Below are positions 9,396 through 17,818 of a stretch of 64,000 nucleotides of DNA, in pieces. A program made the translations under genes and the position numbers. This DNA is from Streptomyces griseocarneus (GTDB taxonomy: Bacteria > Actinomycetota > Actinomycetes > Streptomycetales > Streptomycetaceae): assembly GCF_014655595.1 (NCBI RefSeq), contig NZ_BNBL01000006.1, positions 311,906 through 375,905 of the forward strand. The letters run 5' to 3'. Numbering within the stretch: the stretch's first letter is position 1; every line of letters begins with the position of its first letter. The notes below the pieces were generated by a model. That model worked only from the letters and a program-made list of their open reading frames with translations. It was not told the origin of the DNA and did not search any database.

Positions 9396-10268
9396 ATGAG
9401 CTACTGGGACGCCGACCTGCAGAAATGGGTGGACGAACCACCCCCTGGAGCATCCTCCGACCCCGACGAGCCCGAGGTGATCCTCGCGCCCGTCCCCGAC
9501 CCGCCGCACTCCGGCCCCTCGCACGCGTCGATCCTCGCCGGGGCGCTCGCCGGCGTGGTGCTGGCCGGCGCCATCGGTACCGGCGTCTGGGCCCTCGTCC
9601 GCGACGGCGATCACGACGGCGGCGGCAGCACCCTCGACTACGGAACGCCGAGCGCGTCCGCCTCCGCCAGCCCCGGACCGAGCTACGGGTCGACGTACGG
9701 GTCGACCTACGGTTCCACGTACGGCTCGACCTACGGATCCACGTACGGGTCCACCTACGGCACCACATCCGGGACCTCCGGCGGCTCCGCCTCCTCCTCG
9801 AATCCCACGCCCAGCCCCTTCAGCGGCGGGACGAGCCTGCCGGGCCGCTTCGTGCGGACCGTGGACCCTGCCGGGTTCCGGCTGGACGTGCCGACGGGGT
9901 GGACGCGCAGCACGGAGCGGTCCAGCGTGTTCTACAAGTCGGTGGACGGCCGCCGGCTGATCCAGGTCTTCACCCTGGAGGATTCGCCGTACGACTCACT
10001 GCTGGCGACCGAGAAGTACGTCTCCCAGTACAGCGGCTACCAGAAGATCCGCCTGACCAGGCTGAGCGGGGACGCCGGAGAGTACGAATACAGCTACACG
10101 CTCACGGACTACACCACCCGCCACGTGGTGATCCACGCCTACACCGCGCCCGACCGGCGCAGGTACGCGCTGCTGGCCGCGGGGCCCTCGTACGACCGGC
10201 TCAGCACGCTGCAGACGTTCCGGACGGTGCTGGGCTCGTTCTGCCCCGTCGGGTACTGCACGGGCTGA
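9396..10268 (+). CDS. single-pass membrane protein with YGST repeats and an extracytoplasmic LpqN-like domain
   Basis: 290 residues, 13 bases after the previous gene with SD-like GGCGAGG. Residues 1-50 are cytosolic and acidic/proline-rich. About 47-68 is a membrane helix (ILAGALAGVVLAGAIGTGVWAL). Then comes a Ser/Thr/Tyr-rich linker with six perfect YGST units. The C-terminal 150 residues (PAGFRLDVPTGW, LIQVFTLED, YEYSYT) look like the PsbP/LpqN-type domain common in actinobacterial exported proteins. The topology puts that domain outside the cell. It is the likely third member of an operon with the two motif-sharing genes. No enzymatic residues seen. Confidence 0.78.
   Translation: MSYWDADLQKWVDEPPPGASSDPDEPEVILAPVPDPPHSGPSHASILAGALAGVVLAGAIGTGVWALVRDGDHDGGGSTLDYGTPSASASASPGPSYGSTYGSTYGSTYGSTYGSTYGSTYGTTSGTSGGSASSSNPTPSPFSGGTSLPGRFVRTVDPAGFRLDVPTGWTRSTERSSVFYKSVDGRRLIQVFTLEDSPYDSLLATEKYVSQYSGYQKIRLTRLSGDAGEYEYSYTLTDYTTRHVVIHAYTAPDRRRYALLAAGPSYDRLSTLQTFRTVLGSFCPVGYCTG
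9684..9755 (+). repeat. six tandem 12-bp repeats coding YGST
   Basis: TACGGGTCGACG-type units run in frame at 9684, 9696, 9708, 9720, 9732 and 9744, then a degenerate YGTT unit. Wobble positions vary (GGG/GGT/GGC/GGA; TCG/TCC), so the array is old enough to diverge silently while the peptide is kept. Confidence 0.9.
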
Positions 10269-10335
10269 GCGGACGCCATGAGCTGAGCGGAGGTCGTAAT
10301 CGGGACACCTAAACGCGCAGTGAAGGAAACGACGC

Positions 10336-10355
10336 AGAGTGACTCGCGTCACTCT
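10336..10355. promoter_or_regulatory. 20-bp palindrome upstream of the betaine genes, Crp-like
   Basis: AGAGTGACTCGCGTCACTCT has perfect 8-bp arms around TCGC. Its core GTGA-N6-TCAC matches the CRP/FNR half-site geometry and fits the Streptomyces Crp consensus as I recall it (GTG-N6-GNCAC). It lies 127 bases before the aldehyde dehydrogenase start. It could also be the operator of another dimeric regulator. Confidence 0.5.
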
Positions 10356-10482
10356 TTGTGAAAAAGGAGGCATAGGTTTCTCCGCTCTGGTTAGGGGCGT
10401 CCCGTTGTCGGTCCCGGGCCCGCCCGTGGCGGCCCGGCCCGGCGACGCGACCGTTCGTCACCGGAAGGCAAGGACAGAAGTC

Positions 10483-11991
10483 ATGTCGTCAGTCGAGACC
10501 ATCCACGTCGACGGGGTGTGGCGCGCCGCCGCGTCCGGGGCGCAGCGGGAGGTCCTCGACCCCGCGGACGCCACGGTCCTCGCGACCGTGTCCGAGGGCG
10601 GCGTGGCCGACACCGACGCCGCCGTGGCCGCCGCCCGTCGCGCGTTCGACGGGGGCGCGGGCCCCTGGCCGCGTACCGCCGTCGCCGAGCGGGCCGCACT
10701 GCTGCGCCGCGTGGCCGACCTGCTCGAGCGGGACCGCGAGGAGATCGCGCTGACCGAGAGCCGGGACACCGGCAAGACCCTCGAGGAGGGCCGGGTCGAC
10801 GTCGACTGCGTGCGCGACGCGTTCCGCTACTTCGCCGACCTGGTGGTGGGCGAGGGCCCCGGCCGCGTCGTCGACGCGGGCTCGGACACCGTCCACAGCG
10901 TCGTCGTGCACGAGCCGGTGGGCGTCTGTGCGCTGATCACGCCCTGGAACTACCCGCTGCTGCAGGCCAGCTGGAAGATCGCTCCCGCGCTGGCGGCCGG
11001 CAACACGTTCGTGATCAAGCCCAGCGAGGTCACTCCGCTGTCCACCGTGCAGCTGGTGCGGCTGCTGGCCGAGGCCGGGCTGCCGGACGGCGTCGCCAAC
11101 CTCGTCACGGGCGCGGGCGACCCGGTCGGCGCCCGGCTCGCCGAGCACCCGGACGTCGACCTCGTCTCCTTCACCGGCGGACTCGCCAGCGGCACCAAGG
11201 TCATGACCGCGGCCGCGCCGACCGTCAAGAAGGTCGCCCTGGAACTCGGCGGCAAGAACCCCAACGTCATCTTCGCCGACGCCTGCGAGAGCGACGAGGA
11301 CTTCGACACCGCCGTCGACCAGGCCCTCAACGCCGCCTTCATCCACAGCGGCCAGGTCTGCTCGGCCGGCTCCCGCCTCATCATCGAGGAGTCGGTGCGC
11401 GACCGCTTCGTCTCCGAACTCGCCCGCCGCGCCGAGCGGATCAAGCTCGGGCGCGGCACGGAGAAGGGCGTCGAATGCGGCCCGCTGGTCTCCGCGCAGC
11501 AGCTCGCCAAGATCGAGGCGTACGTGACCCACGCGCTCGCCGAGGGCGCGGCGCTGCGCTGCGGCGGCAAGCGTCCCGAGCCCAGCGACGTCCGCCCGGA
11601 GACCGGCTACTTCTACGCGCCGACCGTCCTGGACCTGTGCCACGGCGAGATGAAGGTCGTGCGCGAGGAGACCTTCGGCCCCATCCTCACCGTGGAGACC
11701 TTCCACACCGAGGACGAGGCCGTGGCGCTGGCCAACGACACCGAGTACGGGCTCGCGGGCGCGGTCTGGACGAAGGACGCGGGCCGGGCGCGCCGCGTCG
11801 CCGGCCGGCTGCGCCACGGCACGGTGTGGATCAACGACTTCCACCCCTATCTGCCCCAGGCGGAGTGGGGCGGCTTCGGCAAGTCCGGCATCGGGCGCGA
11901 GCTCGGCCCGTCCGGACTGGCCGAGTACCGCGAGGCCAAGCACATCTACCAGAACCTCGAGCCGAGGCCGGTGCGCTGGTTCGCGGGCTGA
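10483..11991 (+). CDS. betB: betaine aldehyde dehydrogenase
   Basis: 502 residues. It oxidises betaine aldehyde to glycine betaine with NAD(P)+, the second step from choline. The ATG at 10483 follows AAGGACAG; earlier in-frame starts would read through the promoter palindrome. ALDH hallmarks: ITPWNYP in the cofactor domain, general base Glu about 254 in ELGGKNP, nucleophile Cys about 293 in SGQVCSAGSR, and EETFGPIL. The usual FTGS cofactor loop reads FTGG here, a small deviation. Full family length. It is first of five genes that include a choline-oxidising GMC enzyme and a glycine-betaine ABC transporter, which supports this substrate over other aldehydes. Confidence 0.88.
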   Translation: MSSVETIHVDGVWRAAASGAQREVLDPADATVLATVSEGGVADTDAAVAAARRAFDGGAGPWPRTAVAERAALLRRVADLLERDREEIALTESRDTGKTLEEGRVDVDCVRDAFRYFADLVVGEGPGRVVDAGSDTVHSVVVHEPVGVCALITPWNYPLLQASWKIAPALAAGNTFVIKPSEVTPLSTVQLVRLLAEAGLPDGVANLVTGAGDPVGARLAEHPDVDLVSFTGGLASGTKVMTAAAPTVKKVALELGGKNPNVIFADACESDEDFDTAVDQALNAAFIHSGQVCSAGSRLIIEESVRDRFVSELARRAERIKLGRGTEKGVECGPLVSAQQLAKIEAYVTHALAEGAALRCGGKRPEPSDVRPETGYFYAPTVLDLCHGEMKVVREETFGPILTVETFHTEDEAVALANDTEYGLAGAVWTKDAGRARRVAGRLRHGTVWINDFHPYLPQAEWGGFGKSGIGRELGPSGLAEYREAKHIYQNLEPRPVRWFAG

Positions 11992-12136
11992 CGCCCGCAG
12001 CGCCCCGCTCGTACGTACAGAAACGGTGCGTACGCGCAGCAGCCCGCACGCGCGACAGCGCGGCGGCGCGGAACCGCAGGAATGCGGAACCGCGGCAGCG
12101 CGAACGTTCCTGCCGCAGAAGGAGTTCACCCCCACC

Positions 12137-13669
12137 ATGCCTGTCTACGACTACGTCGTCATCGGCGGCGGCACCGCCGGCTCCGTCATCGCCTCCCGCC
12201 TCACCGAGGACCCCGACGTCAGCGTCGCCGTCATCGAGGGCGGCCCCTCCGACGTCGACCGTGAGGACGTCCTGACGCTGCGCCGCTGGCTCGGCCTGCT
12301 CGGCGGCGACCTCGACTACGACTACCCGACCACCGAGCAGCCGCGCGGCAACTCCCACATCCGGCACAGCCGCGCCCGCGTCCTGGGCGGCTGCTCCTCG
12401 CACAACACGCTCATCTCGTTCAAGCCGCTGCCCGGCGACTGGGACGAGTGGGAGCAGGCCGGTGCCGAGGGCTGGGGCGCCGAGTCGATGGACCCGTACT
12501 TCTCCCGGCTGCGCAACAACATCGTTCCGGTGGACGAGAAGGACCGCAACGCCATCGCGCGCGACTTCGTCGAGGCGGCGCGCGAGGCGGCCGGCGTGCC
12601 GCGCGTGGAGGGCTTCAACGCGAAGCCCTTCCACGAGGGCGTGGGCTTCTTCGACCTCGCCTACCACCCCGAGAACAACAAGCGCTCCTCCGCCTCGGTC
12701 GCCTACCTCCACCCCTTCCTCGACCGTCCCAACCTCCACCTGATGCTGGAGACCTGGGCGCACCGGCTGGAGCTGGAGGGCACCCGCGCGAAGGGCGTGC
12801 ACGTCCGCACGAAGGAGGGCGAGGAGGTCTACGTCGAGGCCGCCCGCGAGGTCCTCGTGTGCGCGGGCGCCGTGGACACCCCGCGGCTGCTGATGCACTC
12901 CGGCATCGGCCCCAAGGCCGACCTGGAGGCGCTGGGCATACCCGTCGTCCACGATCTGCCGGGCGTCGGCGAGAACCTCCTCGACCACCCCGAGTCGGTC
13001 ATCGTGTGGGAGACGGACGGGCCGATCCCGGAGAACTCGGCGATGGACTCGGACGCCGGCCTGTTCGTACGCCGCGACCCGGCCTCGAACGGCCCCGACC
13101 TGATGTTCCACTTCTACCAGATCCCCTTCACCGACAACCCCGAGCGGCTCGGCTACGAAAAGCCCGAGCACGGCGTGTCGATGACCCCCAACATCCCCAA
13201 GCCGCGCAGCCGCGGCCGGCTCTACCTCACCAGCGCCGACCCGGCCGTCAAGCCCGCCCTCGACTTCCGCTACTTCACGGACGAGGAGGACTACGACGCC
13301 CGCACGCTCGTGGACGGCATCCGCCTCGCCCGCGAGATCGCCAGGACCGAGCCGCTGGCCGGCTGGCTCAAGCGCGAGGTCTGCCCGGGCCCGGAGATCA
13401 CCTCGGACGAGGAGCTCAGCGAGTACGCGCGCAAGGTCGCGCACACCGTCTACCACCCGGCCGGAACCTGCCGCATGGGCGCTTCGAGCGATGAACTCGC
13501 CGTCGTGGACCCGCAGTTGCGCATTCGGGGCCTTGACGGTATCCGTATCGCCGACGCGTCGGTCTTCCCGACGATGACGGCCGTGAACCCGATGATCGGC
13601 GTGCTGATGGTGGGGGAGAAGTGCGCCGAACTGCTGGCCGAGGCCGCGACCCTAGGGGGTGAGGCGTAA
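12137..13669 (+). CDS. GMC flavoprotein, choline oxidase/dehydrogenase-like
   Basis: 510 residues. Predicted to oxidise choline to betaine aldehyde, feeding the dehydrogenase upstream. The N-terminal FAD motif is YVVIGGGTAGSVIASRL with the acidic adenosine contact at about residue 34 (IEGG). His89 in GGCSSHN corresponds to the His that carries covalent FAD in Arthrobacter choline oxidase. Catalytic His is about 440 in HTVYHPAGTCRMG. Other blocks (LLMHSGIGP, PGVGENLLDHPE) also resemble choline oxidase more than E. coli BetA, so it may use oxygen directly; that is inference. The SD GGAG is 12 bases from the ATG. Two bases separate its stop from the ATPase gene. Confidence 0.82.
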   Translation: MPVYDYVVIGGGTAGSVIASRLTEDPDVSVAVIEGGPSDVDREDVLTLRRWLGLLGGDLDYDYPTTEQPRGNSHIRHSRARVLGGCSSHNTLISFKPLPGDWDEWEQAGAEGWGAESMDPYFSRLRNNIVPVDEKDRNAIARDFVEAAREAAGVPRVEGFNAKPFHEGVGFFDLAYHPENNKRSSASVAYLHPFLDRPNLHLMLETWAHRLELEGTRAKGVHVRTKEGEEVYVEAAREVLVCAGAVDTPRLLMHSGIGPKADLEALGIPVVHDLPGVGENLLDHPESVIVWETDGPIPENSAMDSDAGLFVRRDPASNGPDLMFHFYQIPFTDNPERLGYEKPEHGVSMTPNIPKPRSRGRLYLTSADPAVKPALDFRYFTDEEDYDARTLVDGIRLAREIARTEPLAGWLKREVCPGPEITSDEELSEYARKVAHTVYHPAGTCRMGASSDELAVVDPQLRIRGLDGIRIADASVFPTMTAVNPMIGVLMVGEKCAELLAEAATLGGEA

Positions 13670-13671
13670 AG

Positions 13672-14829
13672 ATGCCTACAGTCGATATGAACGCCGAGAC
13701 TGTGAACGACCTGAACGACCTGAAGAAGCCGAACGCCGTGGGCGAAGCACACGGCATGAACGAAGCACCTCCCGTCTTCTCCGTCCGCAACCTGTGGAAG
13801 GTCTTCGGCCCCAAGGCCGAGCGGGTGCCCGGCAGCGACCTGGCGGACCTCTCGCCGGACGAGCTGCGCGAGAAGACCGGCTGCACGGTCGCCGTCCGCG
13901 ACGTCTCCTTCGACGTCCGCCCCGGTGAGTGCTTCGTGGTCATGGGCCTGTCCGGCTCCGGCAAGTCCACCCTCGTCCGCTGCCTGACCCGGCTCATCGA
14001 GCCGACGGCCGGCACGATCGCCATCGACGGCGAGGACGTGCGCGGCATGGACAAGGGCGCCCTGCGCGACCTGCGCCGGCACCGGGCCGCCATGGTCTTC
14101 CAGCACTTCGGCCTGCTCCCGCACCGCACGGTCCTCGACAACGTCGCCTACGGGCTGGAGATCCAGGGCGTCGGCAAGGCCGAACGCCGTGCCAAGGCCG
14201 CCGAGATGGTGGAGAAGGTCGGCCTCGCGGGCATGGAGGCCCGCCGCCCCGGCCAGCTCTCCGGCGGCCAGCAGCAGCGCGTGGGCCTGGCCAGAGCACT
14301 GGCGGCCGACCCCGAAGTACTGCTGTTCGACGAGCCGTTCAGCGCCCTCGACCCGCTGATCCGCCGCGACATGCAGGAAGAGGTCGTACGCCTCAACCGC
14401 GACGAGGGCCGCACGATGGTCTTCATCACCCACGACCTCAGCGAGGCGCTGCGCGTCGGCGACCGCATCGCGCTGATGCGCGGCGGCCGCGTCGTGCAGT
14501 GCGGCACCCCTGAGGAGATCGTCGGCTCCCCGGCCGACGACTACGTGCGCGACTTCGTCCGGGACGTGCCGCGCGAGCAGGTCCTCACGGTCCGCCGCGC
14601 CATGCGCCCCGTCCGCAGCGCCGGCGAGGCCGAGACCGGCGCCGCGCTGAACCCCGCCACCACCGTCGCCGACGCCATCGAGGCCGTCGCCCGCACGGGC
14701 GCCCCGGCCCGCGTGGTGGACGCCGGGCGGTGCCTGGGCATCGTGGACTTCAAGTCCCTGCTGAGCATCGTCGCGGGACTGGACCGGATGCCGGGCCGGG
14801 TGCACTCCCTGAAGAAGGCGGTTGCATGA
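13672..14829 (+). CDS. glycine betaine/proline ABC transporter, ATPase subunit (OpuAA/ProV type)
   Basis: 385 residues. Walker A GLSGSGKST, Q-loop VFQHFG, signature LSGGQQQR, Walker B VLLFDEP and switch His in FITHD are all intact. The C-terminal 100 residues look like the degenerate CBS region of this subfamily, which senses ionic strength in osmoregulated transporters. An N-terminal extension of about 25 residues precedes the core; a start at a downstream ATG (MNEAPPVF) is possible. It is immediately downstream of the GMC enzyme and overlaps the permease start by ATGA, so the three are one operon. Confidence 0.9.
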   Translation: MPTVDMNAETVNDLNDLKKPNAVGEAHGMNEAPPVFSVRNLWKVFGPKAERVPGSDLADLSPDELREKTGCTVAVRDVSFDVRPGECFVVMGLSGSGKSTLVRCLTRLIEPTAGTIAIDGEDVRGMDKGALRDLRRHRAAMVFQHFGLLPHRTVLDNVAYGLEIQGVGKAERRAKAAEMVEKVGLAGMEARRPGQLSGGQQQRVGLARALAADPEVLLFDEPFSALDPLIRRDMQEEVVRLNRDEGRTMVFITHDLSEALRVGDRIALMRGGRVVQCGTPEEIVGSPADDYVRDFVRDVPREQVLTVRRAMRPVRSAGEAETGAALNPATTVADAIEAVARTGAPARVVDAGRCLGIVDFKSLLSIVAGLDRMPGRVHSLKKAVA

Positions 14830-16823
14830 GTACCGCCACCACCGCCGTTCCGCCGAGGGCCGTCGCTCCGCCGGGCCGGCTGCGCACCGCCCTGCGCCGG
14901 CCGGCCGCCCGCAAGCTGCTGCTGCTCGGCATCGTCACCGCCGTCCTGGCGCCGCTCGCCGCGGCCCGCTGGGGCAGCGGCGCCTGGCCCGACGCGCTGA
15001 CCGTCGACCTGGCCGGCCCCCTGGGCCGGGCCAACGACTGGATCATCGACAACCGCGACGGCCACTGGCTCTTCCTCTACTTCTTCGGCCACATCAGCAA
15101 CGCCATCATCACGTCGGTGCGCGGCGTGTACCTCGTGCTGCTCGCCCTCGGCTGGGCCGGCGTGACGGCGGGCGCCTCGCTGCTGGCCTGGCGCCTGGCG
15201 GGCGTACGGGCGGCCGTGACCGCCCTCGCCTCGTTCGCCGTGTGCGGGCTGCTGGGCATGTGGGTGCCGACGATGCGCACCCTCGCCCTGATGATCGTCG
15301 CCGTCGCGGCGTCGGTCGCCGTCGGCGCGCTGCTGGGCCTCGCGGGCGGCCTGTCCGACCGCATGTTCCGGGCGATGCGCCCGGTCCTGGACACCATGCA
15401 GGCCCTGCCCGCCTTCGCCTACCTGCTGCCCGTCGTCCTGGTCTTCGGCATCGGCGTGGCGCCGGCCGTGCTCGCCACGGTCGTCTACGCGGCCCCGCCG
15501 ATGGCACGGCTCACGGCCATGGGCCTGCGCGGTACGGACCAGGGCGTGCTCGAGGCCGTGGACTCCCTCGGCGCCACCGGCCGCCAGCGCCTCCTGACGG
15601 CCCGGCTGCCCCTGGCCCGCCGGGAGCTCCTGCTGGGCGTCAACCAGAGCATCATGATGGCCCTCTCCATGGCCGTCATCGCCTCGGTCATCGGCGCCGA
15701 CGGCCTAGGCGACCGCGTCTACCAGGCCCTCTCGACCGTAGACGTCGGCAGCGCCCTGGCAGCAGGCATCCCGATCGTGCTGCTGGCGATCGTGTTGGAC
15801 CGCACGACTGCGGGCCACCGCTCTGTGGGCAGTCGTTCCGCTGGGCTGGGGGCACCCCCAGCGGTAGCTGGGGGAGGGTGGGCACCCCGCCGCACCCGAA
15901 CGCTCACCACGTGGGCGGTAGCCATCGCCGCCGTGGTGGCCCTCGGCCGCGCCGCCGGCGCCAAGTCCTGGCCCGACCACTGGACCGTCGCGATAGCGAC
16001 CCCGGTCAACACCGCCAAGGACTGGATGGTCGACCACCTCTACAGCGGCATCCCCGGCATCGGCGGCACCGCCGACTGGGCCGCCCACTACACCGGCTGG
16101 GTCCTCGACCCGCTGCGCGACGGCCTGCAGGGCCTCCCCTGGTGGGGCGCCCTGGCGCTCGTAGCCGCCCTGGCCTGGATGATCGGCACCTGGCGCACCG
16201 CGCTGACCGCGACCCTCTCGCTCGCCGCGATCGGCGTGCTGGGCCGCTGGAACGTCGCGATGGACACCCTTTCCCAGGTGCTGGCGGCGGTCGCCGTCAC
16301 GCTCGTCGCGGGCTTCGCCATCGCCGTCGTCGCGGCCCGCAGCCCGCGCGTCGACCGGCTGCTGCGCCCGGTCCTGGACGTCTTCCAGACCATGCCGCAG
16401 TTCGTCTACCTGATCCCGGTCGTCGCACTGTTCGGCATCGGCCGGGCCCCGGCCGCCGCGGCCGCGATCGTCTACGCGCTGCCGGCCGTCGTCCGCATCG
16501 TCAGCCAGGGTCTGCGGCAGGCCGACCCGGCGGCGCTGGAGTCGGCCCGCTCGCTGGGTGCGACGGGCGGCCAGCAGCTGCGTCAGGTGCAGTTCCCGCT
16601 CGCCCGGGCGGAGCTGCTGCTGGCGGTCAACCAGGCCGTGGTGCTGGTGCTGTCGGTCGTCATCATCGGCGGCCTGGTCGGCGGCGGAGCGCTCGGCTAC
16701 GAGGTCGTGTTCGGCCTGGCGCAGGGCGACCTGGCGACCGGTTTGATGGCCGGTACGGCGATCGCCTGCCTGGGCCTGATGCTCGACCGGGTCACCCAGC
16801 CGACCAAGCCGAAGGAGGGCTGA
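14826..16823 (+). CDS. fused double permease of the glycine betaine ABC transporter
   Basis: 665 residues, about twice the length of a single ProW/OpuAB permease. The ATG overlaps the ATPase stop. Two homologous halves are visible. Each begins with a WPD motif and a segment like VDLAGPLGRANDWIID or IATPVNTAKDWMVDH. Each has six or so membrane helices and an EAA loop (AVDSLGATGRQRLLTARLPLARREL; ALESARSLGATGGQQLRQVQFPLARAEL, each shortened here in description as DSLGATG and RSLGATG). One polypeptide therefore supplies both membrane domains. The linker at about 333-353 is encoded by an inserted palindromic repeat. Confidence 0.88.
   Translation: MSTATTAVPPRAVAPPGRLRTALRRPAARKLLLLGIVTAVLAPLAAARWGSGAWPDALTVDLAGPLGRANDWIIDNRDGHWLFLYFFGHISNAIITSVRGVYLVLLALGWAGVTAGASLLAWRLAGVRAAVTALASFAVCGLLGMWVPTMRTLALMIVAVAASVAVGALLGLAGGLSDRMFRAMRPVLDTMQALPAFAYLLPVVLVFGIGVAPAVLATVVYAAPPMARLTAMGLRGTDQGVLEAVDSLGATGRQRLLTARLPLARRELLLGVNQSIMMALSMAVIASVIGADGLGDRVYQALSTVDVGSALAAGIPIVLLAIVLDRTTAGHRSVGSRSAGLGAPPAVAGGGWAPRRTRTLTTWAVAIAAVVALGRAAGAKSWPDHWTVAIATPVNTAKDWMVDHLYSGIPGIGGTADWAAHYTGWVLDPLRDGLQGLPWWGALALVAALAWMIGTWRTALTATLSLAAIGVLGRWNVAMDTLSQVLAAVAVTLVAGFAIAVVAARSPRVDRLLRPVLDVFQTMPQFVYLIPVVALFGIGRAPAAAAAIVYALPAVVRIVSQGLRQADPAALESARSLGATGGQQLRQVQFPLARAELLLAVNQAVVLVLSVVIIGGLVGGGALGYEVVFGLAQGDLATGLMAGTAIACLGLMLDRVTQPTKPKEG
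15824..15885. repeat. palindromic repeat element inserted in frame in the permease gene
   Basis: The first 22 bases (TGTGGGCAGTCGTTCCGCTG then GG) are identical to 37353-37374, and GGGTGGGCAC (15876-15885) recurs at the right end of that copy. Inside is a nested hairpin CCCCCAGC-GGTA-GCTGGGGG (15855-15874). It encodes a Gly/Ala/Ser-rich linker between the two permease halves. Confidence 0.8.
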
Positions 16824-16830
16824 GACGGAC

Positions 16831-17808
16831 ATGAGAAAAGCACTGATCACCGCCGCGGCCATCGGTCTGACGACCGTCACGGCCGTCACGGCCACGGGCT
16901 GCGGCGCGGCGGACATGACCAAGCAGTCCTCGCCCTACGCGAACGCGGCGGGCACGAAGACGGTCACCCTCTCCGTCCAGTCCTGGGTCGGCGCCCGCGC
17001 CAACGCGGCGGTCGCCACGTACCTGCTGGAGCACGAGCTGGGCTACCGCGTGGACACCGTCCAGGTCGACGAGGTCCCCGCCTGGGACGCCCTCAGCCAG
17101 GGCCGCGTCGACGCCATCATGGAGGACTGGGGCCACCCGGACCAGGAGAAGCGTTACGTCACGCAGAAGAAGACCGTGACGGACGGCGGCGAGCTGGGCG
17201 TCACCGGCCACATCGGCTGGTGGGTGCCCAAGTACTTCGCCGACGCCCACCCGGACGTCCTGGACTGGAAGAACCTCAACAAGTACGCCGCGCAGATGCG
17301 CGGCCCGGAGAGCGGCGGCAAGGGCCAGCTCCTGGACGGCTCCCCGTCCTACGTCACCAACGACAAGGCGCTGGTGAAGAACCTGAAGCTCGACTACCAG
17401 GTCGTCTTCGCCGGCTCCGAGGCCGCACAGATCACCCAGATCCAGCAGTACGCCAAGGACAAGAAGCCCTTCCTGACCTACTGGTACGAGCCGCAGTGGC
17501 TCTTCAACGAGGTGCCGATGGTCGAGGTGAAGCTCCCTGCGTACACCGACGCCTGCGCCGAGAAGGGCACCGCCGACCCGGCCACGATCGACTGCGCCTA
17601 CCCGACGACGCCCCTGAAGAAGTTCCTGAACACCGAGTTCACGAAGAAGGGCGGCAAGGCCGCCCGCTTCCTGAAGAACTTCACCTGGACCAAGGCGGAC
17701 CAGAACGAGGTGGCGCAGATGATCGCCGAGGACAAGCTGCCGGCCGACAAGGCGGCCGAGCGGTGGGTGCACAAGCACCCGGAGGTGTGGAAGAAGTGGC
17801 TGAAGTAG
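16831..17808 (+). CDS. glycine betaine-binding lipoprotein (ProX/OpuAC type)
   Basis: 325 residues. Signal peptide with lipobox-like ATGC at about residue 23, so it should be a lipid-anchored extracytoplasmic receptor. The OpuAC fold is indicated by LSVQSWVGARANAAVATYLL at the N-lobe, EVPAWDALSQGRVDAIMEDW, GHIGWWVPKYF and FLTYWYEPQW. The Trp/Tyr residues in the latter are the kind that form the aromatic cage for quaternary ammonium ligands. It starts 7 bases after the permease with SD GGAGGG and is last in the betaine operon. It ends 10 bases from the convergent NACHT gene. Confidence 0.9.
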   Translation: MRKALITAAAIGLTTVTAVTATGCGAADMTKQSSPYANAAGTKTVTLSVQSWVGARANAAVATYLLEHELGYRVDTVQVDEVPAWDALSQGRVDAIMEDWGHPDQEKRYVTQKKTVTDGGELGVTGHIGWWVPKYFADAHPDVLDWKNLNKYAAQMRGPESGGKGQLLDGSPSYVTNDKALVKNLKLDYQVVFAGSEAAQITQIQQYAKDKKPFLTYWYEPQWLFNEVPMVEVKLPAYTDACAEKGTADPATIDCAYPTTPLKKFLNTEFTKKGGKAARFLKNFTWTKADQNEVAQMIAEDKLPADKAAERWVHKHPEVWKKWLK

Positions 17809-17818
17809 GGGCCCTTCG

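Noticed and set aside
9684..9755. CRISPR-like array
   Set aside because: 12-bp units without spacers, in frame within a protein gene.
10489..12138. 549-residue frame antisense to the aldehyde dehydrogenase
   Set aside because: High-GC shadow frame; the sense gene has every ALDH motif.
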